This document shows, piece after piece, positions 8,532 to 16,161 of a stretch of 64,000 nt of DNA (the stretch's first letter is position 1; each line of letters begins with the position of its first letter). The notes beneath the pieces are model-generated. The model saw only the letters and a list, made by a program, of their open reading frames with translations. It did not search any database and had not been told where the DNA came from. The DNA comes from Paracoccaceae bacterium Fryx2 (lineage in GTDB: Bacteria > Pseudomonadota > Alphaproteobacteria > Rhodobacterales > Rhodobacteraceae): the NCBI GenBank assembly GCA_032334235.1, contig JAVSGI010000008.1, positions 1-64,000 of the forward strand, given 5' to 3'. The translations under genes and the position numbers were made by a program.

Positions 8532-10040
8532 TTGGCCTACAAACCCATCACCGACCAGCAATTGAGAGTATACATGACCGACCTCCAAAATCACAGTCAG
8601 CGCACCGCGGCTGCCCGCGCCGGGTTCAGCGAACGGACCGCCAGACGCTTCGATGCCGACCCGACACCGCCTTCGCATCGTAAGATCATTCATGGGCGCA
8701 CGGTGGCCGATCCCCTTGAAGACTATTGGGAGACCGATCTTCTTCCTCTGCTTGAGAAGGACAGCGCGTTGCAGTCCGTCACCCTGTTGCGCCACCTTCA
8801 AAGCGCGCATCCAATGGCGTTCCCCGATGATCGTATTCGGCGCACCCTGGAGCGGCGGGTGCGCCAGTGGCGGGCGCTGAGCGGCCCCGAGCGCGACATC
8901 ATCTTCCGCCAGACGCCGGAGCCGGGATATATGGGCCAATCCGACTTCACCCATGCTGACGAGCTGGGCGTGACGATCGCAGGGCAGCCGTTCCCGCACC
9001 TGCTTTATCACTTCGTCATGGTCTACAGCCGCTGGGAACATGTCGGCGTGGTTCTTGGCGGCGAAAGCTTCACGGCCTTGGCCGAGAACCTGCAGCAGGC
9101 CCTTTGGTCGCTTGGCGGCGTGCCGCAAAACCACCGCACCGACAGCCTCTCAGCCGCTTTCCGTAATCTGACTGTCGATCAACGCGAAGATATGACGCAG
9201 CGCTATGATGCCTTCGTCAGTCATTACGGCATGGATGCCAGCCGCAACAACCGTGGTGAGGCCCACGAGAACGGGGCGGTGGAATCCCAGAACCGGCACC
9301 TCAAGTCCGCAATCAATCAGGCGTTGATCCTGCGCGGCAGCCGCGACTTCGCATGCGTCAAAGACTACCGGCGCTTTGTCGACATGCTGGTTGCCAGGCG
9401 CAACAAGCAACGGGTGGCTGCCGTTCAGGCAGAAAGGACGCATTTGAAGCCCTTGCCGCAACGGCGGACGACAGACTTCACTGAGATTGTGGCGCCGGTC
9501 ACCCGGACGGGTGGGTTCCTGATCAAGAGCATCTTCTACAGCGCCCCATCGCAGTTGATCGGGCAACGTTTGCGGGTTCACCTCTACGATGACCGCATTG
9601 AGGCGTTTCTGGGCGGCACCCTCGTCGTGACCCATCCCCGGGCCCGTGGACGCAACGATGGCCATCGCGTCCACGTCATCAACTACCACCATGTCATCCA
9701 CGCCCTGAAGCGCAAACCGCAAGCCCTGTGGAGTTCGATCTACCGCGACAGCCTGTTCCCCCGGACTGAATACGCCGAGGCATGGAAGGTATTGCAGCGG
9801 GACCTGCCAAGGCGGGACGCCTGCCGCCGGATGGTCGATCTGCTGTTCATTGCACATGTTCAAGCCTGTGAGGCGGAACTGGCGCATCTGCTGGCAGCAG
9901 ACCTCGACGCAGGTCGGGTGCCGGAGCCCAAGGCCCTGGTGTTGCTGCTGGCTCCAAAGGCCACAGCATTGCCAAGGGACGTTGCTGTCGCTCACCCCTC
10001 GCTGGACAGCTTCGATGCTCTCTTGGGGGCAAGCGCATGA
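8532..10040 (+). CDS. istA: IS21-family transposase IstA
   Basis: About 502 residues from the TTG at 8532, which is preceded by GGAGG at 8520-8524; the frame is open further upstream, but the same ribosome site and TTG are conserved in the copy at 62118. The catalytic core is visible as MGQSDFTHADELGV (Asp), a HRTDSLSAAF segment (Asp) and NRGEAHENGAVES (Glu). The helix-turn-helix RAGFSERTARRF lies near residues 25-36. It overlaps istB by ATGA. Confidence 0.92.
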   Translation: MAYKPITDQQLRVYMTDLQNHSQRTAAARAGFSERTARRFDADPTPPSHRKIIHGRTVADPLEDYWETDLLPLLEKDSALQSVTLLRHLQSAHPMAFPDDRIRRTLERRVRQWRALSGPERDIIFRQTPEPGYMGQSDFTHADELGVTIAGQPFPHLLYHFVMVYSRWEHVGVVLGGESFTALAENLQQALWSLGGVPQNHRTDSLSAAFRNLTVDQREDMTQRYDAFVSHYGMDASRNNRGEAHENGAVESQNRHLKSAINQALILRGSRDFACVKDYRRFVDMLVARRNKQRVAAVQAERTHLKPLPQRRTTDFTEIVAPVTRTGGFLIKSIFYSAPSQLIGQRLRVHLYDDRIEAFLGGTLVVTHPRARGRNDGHRVHVINYHHVIHALKRKPQALWSSIYRDSLFPRTEYAEAWKVLQRDLPRRDACRRMVDLLFIAHVQACEAELAHLLAADLDAGRVPEPKALVLLLAPKATALPRDVAVAHPSLDSFDALLGASA

Positions 10041-10852
10041 CCGCCCGCGAGATCGACATCCACACGCTGCCCAGCATGCTGACCGCGCTGCGGCTGCCCA
10101 GCTTCCACAAACTCTGGGCCGAGATTGCCACCCGCGCCGACACCGAAGGCTGGCCAGCCGCCCGTTTCCTTGCCGTTCTGGCGGAATATGAACTGGCCGA
10201 GCGGGACATGCGCCGCATCAGGCGGCATCTGAACGAGGCACAACTACCGGCAGGCAAAACACTGGCAACCTTCGACTTCAAGGCCCTGCCAACCTTGCCG
10301 CGCCCCCGCATCGAGGCCCTGGCGGCAGGCGATTGGCTGGACGGCGGCGGCAACCTGATCGCAATCGGCAACTCAGGCACCGGCAAGACCCACATCCTGT
10401 GCGCTATTGGTCATGCCTTGATCGAAGCAGGACATCGCGTCTTCTACACCCGGACCAGCGATCTCGTGCAGAGGCTTCAGGCCGCGCGACGCGACCTCGT
10501 TCTCGAGGCGGCCTTGGCCAAACTCGACAAGTTCGACCTGATCATCCTCGACGACATCACCTATGCCCACAAGGATCAGGCTGAAACCGGCGTCCTCTTC
10601 GAACTGATCGCTCGGCGCTATGAATATCGCAGCATCGCCATCGCGGCCAACCAACCGTTCAGCGGCTGGGATCAGATCTTCCCCGACAAAGCCATGACTG
10701 TCGCCGCCATCGACCGCCTCGTCCATCACGCCAGCATTCTTGAGATGAACGCCGAAAGCTTCCGTCAGCGCGCCGCCGCCTCAAACAAAAGGGCACAGGC
10801 CGAAGCCCCAGCGACAACCATCACCGACAACCAAAACGAAGGAGAAACCTAA
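10037..10852 (+). CDS. istB: IS21-family helper ATPase IstB
   Basis: AAA+ ATPase of 271 residues with Walker A IAIGNSGTGKTHIL (about residue 110) and Walker B LIILDDITYAH. It is coupled to istA through a four-base overlap. Its C-terminal tail is longer and Ala/Thr-rich compared with the other two IstB types in the window. About 90 bases of terminal repeats follow. Confidence 0.93.
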   Translation: MTAREIDIHTLPSMLTALRLPSFHKLWAEIATRADTEGWPAARFLAVLAEYELAERDMRRIRRHLNEAQLPAGKTLATFDFKALPTLPRPRIEALAAGDWLDGGGNLIAIGNSGTGKTHILCAIGHALIEAGHRVFYTRTSDLVQRLQAARRDLVLEAALAKLDKFDLIILDDITYAHKDQAETGVLFELIARRYEYRSIAIAANQPFSGWDQIFPDKAMTVAAIDRLVHHASILEMNAESFRQRAAASNKRAQAEAPATTITDNQNEGET

Positions 10853-10947
10853 CCAGAAACATTGAACGACACGCCAACCTCAGCGGCCTGAAACCCGGCC
10901 AAGATGGTTGTCGCGCGCTGACAAGGTGGTTGACGTTCTACAGTTTC

Positions 10948-11069
10948 ACCTCTGCGCCGATGAGCCGGGGCTGCAGGCCGAGATCGAACGGTGGATGGCC
11001 GTCGCCAGCAAATGGGACGCGCCGGAAATCGATCCTCGGATGATCGGTGGCATGGTCGAGCAGCGCTGA
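10948..11069 (+). pseudogene. Small phage-associated protein, 3' part
   Basis: Second half of the gene begun at 8146, reading HLCADEPGLQAEIERW to MIGGMVEQR and a TGA at 11067-11069. It keeps frame exactly when the IS and one copy of GTTTC are removed (330 bases, 110 codons in total). Confidence 0.65.
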
Positions 11070-11483
11070 AACACTCAGGCTCGGGCTTTAACCTCGCGGG
11101 TAATCCAAAGGATCTCTACTTCGGGTCTGTGTCTATGGTCGGTCATAGTGCCGGATCTATGCTGATATCGTCAGCTCAGAAAGACGGCCCTCGGCGTGGG
11201 CTTGCCACCAAACTGACCTTGGGAATCTTATGTCAGGTGGGGAGCACTGGTATAACGGCGAGCATCTGCACAGCGCCATCCGCTTCGTCCCACCCAACAG
11301 CCTGCTCCGGTTAGCGGGGCTGAACTGGCCCGTACCGAACTTCTCTACCCTGTGCCGCAGGCAAAAGACCTTGGCAGTTCAGATCCCCTATCCTACGCTG
11401 GGACACGTGTCGTGTGCTTCGATAACAAAGAGGGAGATGCACGCAAGCAATCCGTTGCAGAGGGTCGGCTCGCGTTCATGGAT
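11070..11483 (+). pseudogene. Intergenic region with an IS3-like transposase remnant
   Basis: No intact gene is seen here. Around 11237-11284 one frame reads EHWYNGEHLHSAIRFVPP, which matches the end of the integrase core of IS3-family OrfB proteins (the conserved WYN...H.HS.I.FV.P pattern). The frame is then disturbed, and a neighbouring frame continues GAELARTELLYPVPQAKD. The 11070-11230 part shows an open but unrecognised stretch. I take the whole as decayed IS DNA separating the prophage from the adhesin locus. Confidence 0.5.
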
Positions 11484-13700
11484 TCATGGACGCTCCGTTG
11501 TTTGACGCCACATCGCCCGTAGCGCCGCACCAAAATCCGCAGCATAACGATCTGCGTCCCAGCCCGGGCGGGTCAGTAGCCGGGCGCGCAGCCCGCGTTT
11601 AAGGTTAAGAAGCGCTGGCCTATCCTGGCCAAGCTCCACCGCTTTGGCGACATAGGCGGTGTCATCCTTGGCGACCCAATCGGGCAGACCCGCCGCGGTC
11701 ATGAAGCTTGCGCCCATGCGGGAGACGAACTGACCGCCCTCCATAGTCAGGACTGGCACCCCCATCCAGAGCGCCTGGAGCGTGGTAGTGCCGCCGCAAT
11801 AGGGGAAGGGATCGAGGGCGATGTCGATCTCACCATAGGCCTGCATCATCACGTCAAGCGCGACAGGGCCACGGAAGGTCAGGCGCTCTGGCGCGATGCC
11901 CTCCTCGCTGAAGAGGCGGCGGAACCGGGCGACGGCAGCCGCATCCTTGAAGCTTGGCGCGCGCAGGAGGAGCTGGGAGTCAGGCCCGGCTTTGAGCACA
12001 TCAGCCCAGAGGCGGATCGTGCGCGGGGTCAGTTTTGGAGTGTTGTTGAAGGAGCCAAAGGTCAGTGGGCGGCCACGTGTCAGCCCCACGAAATCCGGCA
12101 GGGGATAGTCCACCTCTGGCGCGAAGCAGAACACCGTGTTTGGAAGGCGCATCACGTGTTCGCTGCACAGATGATCAGCTTCGGGGGGCGTCACCAGCGG
12201 ATCACCGATCAGCCAGTCGATGTTCGGCACGCCGGTGGAGCCGGGATAGCCGAGGAAACTGGCTTGGAGGGGCGCCATGCGCCGGGCAAAGGCGCGCATG
12301 GTGCCGCCTGCGGTATGGCCTGCCAGATCAATCAGAATGTCGATCCGGTCTGCCTCGACCGCCGCGGCAAGCTGGGCTGTGGTCACGTCGCGCCAGGCAC
12401 CTACGCGGCTACGGGCAAGCCTGGTCTGATCGTCCACCGTGGAGCCGGTGTTGTAGATAGTCAGTGGCTGGCCCGCGTGGTCCCATCGCGCCAGAAGCGG
12501 TTGGAGGAAGATGTTTACCGGGTGCTGATGGTGCAGATCGCCACTGACCATGCCGATTCGAAGCGGGCGGTTCGGGTCTGGATCGGCCCGAAAGCTCTCC
12601 TGCGACCGCGCCTCATTTCCCCATTCCGCGAACAGGGCGCGGTGACGGTGGGCCACCTCTTGCGGGGTGGCGCTATCGGCGTAGAGCAGGCTCATCGCGG
12701 CGTTCGGCGCGAAACTGTCCTGTCCGTTCGCCACCAGGCCTTCATACAGGGCGAGAGCCGTATCCGCGTCCCCAAGCCGGTTGGCGATCGAGGCGCGCAG
12801 AGCCGCGCTGGCAGCATGAGGTACGGCACCCGAGGCTTCGGCCCGTCCAAGCGAGACCAGAGCGTCCTCCAGCAGCCAGGACTTCACCTGTATATCGGCC
12901 AGATCGAGATGGGCCTGGGCGTTATCAGGGAACAGCTTGGTCCAGCGCTCGAGGATCGCAACCGCCTCGGCCCAGAAATTGAACCGGTAGGCGAGCTGCG
13001 CCAGCTCTCGCAGAAGCGCGGGATTGTCTGAACCGGACAGCCGCTCCATCTGCGCCTGCGCCTTTATGGTCATTCCCAGCCGCAGAAAAACTTCAGCAAG
13101 ATCAAGGTCGATCACAGCGGTGATGTCACTAGACCCCGCCAGAAGCCGCGCCTGACGCAAGGCGTCCAGAGCGCCGGGCAGATCCGCACGGTCCAGCCGA
13201 AACCGGGCCATGTCACGGCACAGACCCGCCATCGCCGGGGCGGGCTCTGCTCCTGCCCCGGCGCGGTCGAGCGCATGCTGGAATGCGACGGCGGCCCGTT
13301 CCGCGGCATCCTGACCCGCCTGCTCCTCCCAGAGCCGGGCCAGCGCCAGCGCGGGTCTTGCGTCCCCACGACGCACCTCCATCGCCCTAGCGTAGCTGGC
13401 GGCGGCCTCATTTGGCTCTCCAAGCCCCCGCAGCACATTGCCGCTTTCAAGTAGCGCGTCGAAACTTGTGGGATCGGTGGCCAAGGCTGCATCATAGGCG
13501 GCCCTAGCCGCAGCCTCATCACCAAGGCGGCGCAGGGCGCGCGCCTTCAGCACATGCGCGATGGCCAGATCGGGGGCGAGCCGCGCCGCCTTCGCCGCCG
13601 CTTCCCGGGCCTCATCAAAACGGCCCTCCCGGAACGCCGCGTTCGCGGTGTTGAACGCGGCGGCGGCTTCCGGTGTGATGGGAGTAGGGGCGCCGGACAT
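11484..13700 (-). CDS. TPR protein with SPINDLY/OGT-like glycosyltransferase domain
   Basis: Protein of 738 residues. The N-terminal half (about 1-350) is built of tetratricopeptide helices with the typical W/L-G-Y/A-F-A-P pattern. The C-terminal half is a GT41-type glycosyltransferase domain with IDLAGHTAGGTM, SFLGYPGSTGVPNIDW, FGSFNNTPKLTP and DIALDPFPYCGGTTTL followed by GVPVLTM. Family members transfer a sugar from a nucleotide donor to Ser/Thr of proteins. Here it is the last gene of the adhesin export locus, one base after the TIGR03032 gene, so the adhesin or another surface protein is a plausible acceptor. This is an inference; substrate and sugar are unknown. The protein looks cytoplasmic (no signal peptide). 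Confidence 0.85.
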   Translation of the reverse strand: MSGAPTPITPEAAAAFNTANAAFREGRFDEAREAAAKAARLAPDLAIAHVLKARALRRLGDEAAARAAYDAALATDPTSFDALLESGNVLRGLGEPNEAAASYARAMEVRRGDARPALALARLWEEQAGQDAAERAAVAFQHALDRAGAGAEPAPAMAGLCRDMARFRLDRADLPGALDALRQARLLAGSSDITAVIDLDLAEVFLRLGMTIKAQAQMERLSGSDNPALLRELAQLAYRFNFWAEAVAILERWTKLFPDNAQAHLDLADIQVKSWLLEDALVSLGRAEASGAVPHAASAALRASIANRLGDADTALALYEGLVANGQDSFAPNAAMSLLYADSATPQEVAHRHRALFAEWGNEARSQESFRADPDPNRPLRIGMVSGDLHHQHPVNIFLQPLLARWDHAGQPLTIYNTGSTVDDQTRLARSRVGAWRDVTTAQLAAAVEADRIDILIDLAGHTAGGTMRAFARRMAPLQASFLGYPGSTGVPNIDWLIGDPLVTPPEADHLCSEHVMRLPNTVFCFAPEVDYPLPDFVGLTRGRPLTFGSFNNTPKLTPRTIRLWADVLKAGPDSQLLLRAPSFKDAAAVARFRRLFSEEGIAPERLTFRGPVALDVMMQAYGEIDIALDPFPYCGGTTTLQALWMGVPVLTMEGGQFVSRMGASFMTAAGLPDWVAKDDTAYVAKAVELGQDRPALLNLKRGLRARLLTRPGWDADRYAADFGAALRAMWRQTTERP

Positions 13701-13701
13701 C

Positions 13702-14772
13702 TCAGTTCATCGGATTGGTCGACTGGGGAAGCGCCTCTGGCTTGATCGTGAACCGGATTTCCTCATTGCGGAACCCGAGTGCCATCGGGCGGATCACATC
13801 TGGCAGCAAAGTGACATCATAGATCTCCGCGACGATCCCGCCGATCTCCAACCGGTGCTCGATATCTCCAGTGCGCAGGTTTACCACGCAAATCGCACAT
13901 TGGGCGCCCACACCCTCAGCCTCCAACCGCTCATTGAGTTTGAGCCCTTCGAAGGTGCGGTTCTCGCGCGGGCGCGACAGGCCAATCACCGCGTGGTCGC
14001 CGATAAAGGCGAGACCCCGCGCGAACCCCGGCAGGAAGCACAGGGGCTCAAACTGGCCGGTATCCAGATCGATGCGGCCAAACTCCCCGGTTCCCGCCTG
14101 CAACATCCACAGAGTGCCTCGATAAAATCGCGGGGAATGGGGCATCGAGAGACCTTCGGCCACGACCTCACCTGTTGGGACCTCCAGCACGACACCGCCG
14201 TCGTGGCGCTTCTCGCGCCAACCCTCGAACACATTGGTCCGTGACAGGCAGGTGACATAGGCAGGCTGCCCATCCTTCATCGCAAGCCCGTTCAGGTGGC
14301 ACCGGTCTTCAGCGGCCAGCCGGTCGATGAAGGGCGGGCGCCAAAGTTCGCGGAAGCTGCCGCGCTCGGCCAGGGTAGCCAGACAGTTGAAGCGGGTCGC
14401 TACGAAGATCGGCTGGCCATCCGCATCCTCGTGGATATCATGAATGTCGAGATCGCCAGTGGTGTGGCCGGTAACCGGGACATAGAGCGCATCATAACCG
14501 TCGCGGGTTTCCTCCTTGTCCAGGAAGTCTTCGAACCGCCAAAGCTGGTGGATCGAACTCATCCAGAAGCGACCCTGGCCGACCCCGAGGCCCATCGGCC
14601 GCTCGAAGGTGCGCTCGAACACGGACAACCGCCCGTCCGGCTGTAGCCCCAGCAAGAAAAGCTTGCCCGCCTGATAGGTTGTCAAGGCGAGGCTGACCTT
14701 GGCCTTCTTCAGCCAGGAGGTGAACAGACGGGAGCCGTGGAAGGCGAGTGAGGGTTGTTTCTGGTCAGTCAT
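13702..14772 (-). CDS. TIGR03032-family protein
   Basis: Protein of 356 residues with the hallmark N-terminus SRLFTSWLKKAKVSLALTTY and AGKLFLLGLQPDGRLSVFER, followed by a beta-propeller-like series (DLDIHDIHEDADG, HLNGLAMKDGQPAYVT, MPHSPRFYRGTLWML, GFARGLAFIGDHAVIGLS). The family has no proven biochemical function but recurs beside large repeat proteins and SPINDLY-type transferases. No signal peptide is visible. It lies 78 bases downstream of the adaptor gene and directly precedes the glycosyltransferase, so a role in modifying or handling the adhesin is likely but unproven. Confidence 0.85.
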   Translation of the reverse strand: MTDQKQPSLAFHGSRLFTSWLKKAKVSLALTTYQAGKLFLLGLQPDGRLSVFERTFERPMGLGVGQGRFWMSSIHQLWRFEDFLDKEETRDGYDALYVPVTGHTTGDLDIHDIHEDADGQPIFVATRFNCLATLAERGSFRELWRPPFIDRLAAEDRCHLNGLAMKDGQPAYVTCLSRTNVFEGWREKRHDGGVVLEVPTGEVVAEGLSMPHSPRFYRGTLWMLQAGTGEFGRIDLDTGQFEPLCFLPGFARGLAFIGDHAVIGLSRPRENRTFEGLKLNERLEAEGVGAQCAICVVNLRTGDIEHRLEIGGIVAEIYDVTLLPDVIRPMALGFRNEEIRFTIKPEALPQSTNPMN

Positions 14773-14812
14773 GGTACATCTTTCGAAAAACGGTTTGTTC
14801 TGGAATGCCGGG

Positions 14813-14860
14813 CCCAGTCATTCTTGGAGCCCAGTCATTCTTGGGCCCAGTCATTCTTGG
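14813..14860. repeat. Triple 15-bp direct repeat across the adaptor stop codon
   Basis: Three copies of CCCAGTCATTCTTGG at 14813, 14830 and 14846 (periods 17 and 16). The third copy contains the stop codon of the HlyD-type gene (14851-14853). The other two repeat its last codons plus stop in the gap before the next gene, so they are duplications of the gene end. Confidence 0.9.
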
Positions 14861-16161
14861 AAGGCGCGGGCACGCACACGCTCCAAAGGTTGCAGCAGGT
14901 AGTCGATCACCCGGCGGCGCTTGGCGAGTATATCGATCTCAGCGATCATGCCAGGGATGATGCGGACTGCAGCGCCGTCTGCGTCGTAAAGCGCGCCTTC
15001 AGTGCGCACGACGATCACGAAGACCTCCGCTTCATCGCGTTCGCTGCGGCGCACCGCATCGGCACCGATACGCAGGATCCGGCCCTCAAGCGCGCCGTAG
15101 CGGGTGAAATCATAGGCAGTCAGCTTCACCCGCACCGGCTGGTCGGGGCGCAGGAAGGCGATGTCCTGGGGCAGAACATACGCCTCCACCAGCAGTGTGT
15201 CGTTCAGCGGCACGATCTCGGCCACTTCTTCGCCTGCACGCACAGCGCCCCCGATCGTGCGCCGATGGAGCCGGTTGACGATGCCTGCGACCGGGGCGCG
15301 CAGGACTGCACGGGCGGCCATGCTTTCCAGAGCAGGCAATGAGGGGCGTAACGCGGCCAGCTCGCCAGTGGCATCGGCCAGTTCGCGCAGCGCCTCGGCT
15401 GCAAATTGACTGCGGGTGGCAGCTATAGTGTCTTCAACCTCGGCCAGGGCTGTCTCCAAGCGCGCCAGCGCCGCCTCGGCCCCGGCAATCCTCCCGCCAA
15501 TCTCTTCCTCCTGACGGCGCAGGGTCAGAAGCGTTGTTTGCGGCTCCACACCGCGTTCCACCAGAGGCGCGATGATCGCCCGCTCCTCGGCAAGGATATC
15601 TCGGGTCCGGGTGGCCGTTCTGATCTCGGTGCGGGCTTCAAGCTGTTCCTGCCTGCGCTGTTCCCTCCGCCGATCCAGAACGCTGATCTCAGAGGCAAGC
15701 GCAGCGGCGCGCCCGGCATGCAAAGCGCGTTCACTGACTACCAGCTCTGGTGCCGCAGCCTCAAGCGCGGCTGCAAATACCGGAGCGCGGCCTTCAATCT
15801 CGGCGGAAAGCCGTTCGATCCGGGTTTGTAGCGCAATGGCGCGCTGGACCTCCCGGTCAAGCTGGCTGGTCTGGGCCAACCCGTCTAGCTCAACCAGCGG
15901 TGCGCCCGCCTCAACAATTGCGCCCTCTTCAACAAAGACAGCACGGATCACACCTGCCTCTGCGGCCTGGACCCGCTGGACATCGCCTGCGGGAACAATC
16001 CGGCCGGGCGCGCGGGTGACATCGTCGATCTCGGTCAACCAGGCCCACAGAAACACCGCCCCAATCACGGCGAATATCGTGAACAAAAGAGCGGAGGCCC
16101 GGAGCGGCGTGCGCCCTTTCATCTCCTGCACCAGTCGGTCGAGGTCCCGCGGCGTGCTCAT
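14851..16161 (-). CDS. Type I secretion periplasmic adaptor (HlyD/LapC family)
   Basis: Membrane fusion protein of 436 residues. A single transmembrane segment near the N-terminus (about residues 20-41, ASALLFTIFAVIGAVFLWAW) is followed by a first lipoyl half (GRIVPAGDVQRVQAAEAGVI) and a long coiled coil (about 100-265). The second lipoyl half and barrel are seen as RAPVAGIVNRLHRRTIGGAV, ending in IPGMIAEIDILAKRRRVIDY, the classic HlyD C-terminal signature. It bridges the inner-membrane ABC transporter and the outer-membrane channel. Its start overlaps the end of the transporter gene (ATGA), so the two are coupled. Confidence 0.93.
   Translation of the reverse strand: MSTPRDLDRLVQEMKGRTPLRASALLFTIFAVIGAVFLWAWLTEIDDVTRAPGRIVPAGDVQRVQAAEAGVIRAVFVEEGAIVEAGAPLVELDGLAQTSQLDREVQRAIALQTRIERLSAEIEGRAPVFAAALEAAAPELVVSERALHAGRAAALASEISVLDRRREQRRQEQLEARTEIRTATRTRDILAEERAIIAPLVERGVEPQTTLLTLRRQEEEIGGRIAGAEAALARLETALAEVEDTIAATRSQFAAEALRELADATGELAALRPSLPALESMAARAVLRAPVAGIVNRLHRRTIGGAVRAGEEVAEIVPLNDTLLVEAYVLPQDIAFLRPDQPVRVKLTAYDFTRYGALEGRILRIGADAVRRSERDEAEVFVIVVRTEGALYDADGAAVRIIPGMIAEIDILAKRRRVIDYLLQPLERVRARAFQE

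Larger units (their letters stand above)
8354..10942 (+). mobile_element. IS21-family element of a third type, complete copy (2589 bp)
   Basis: Ends start TGATGAGCGACAACC on the left and, read inward, TGTAGAACGTCAACC on the right, with further internal copies of CGACAACCATCTTGGCCGG at both ends. The 5-bp duplication GTTTC flanks it exactly. Near the left end a long inverted repeat (GCCGGTGGGGCTG and its complement, 8397-8453) encloses the shorter dyad GACGGGCATGCCCGTC. Such a stem-loop ahead of the transposase start could block outside transcription or translation. A homologous element begins at 61941. Confidence 0.88.
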
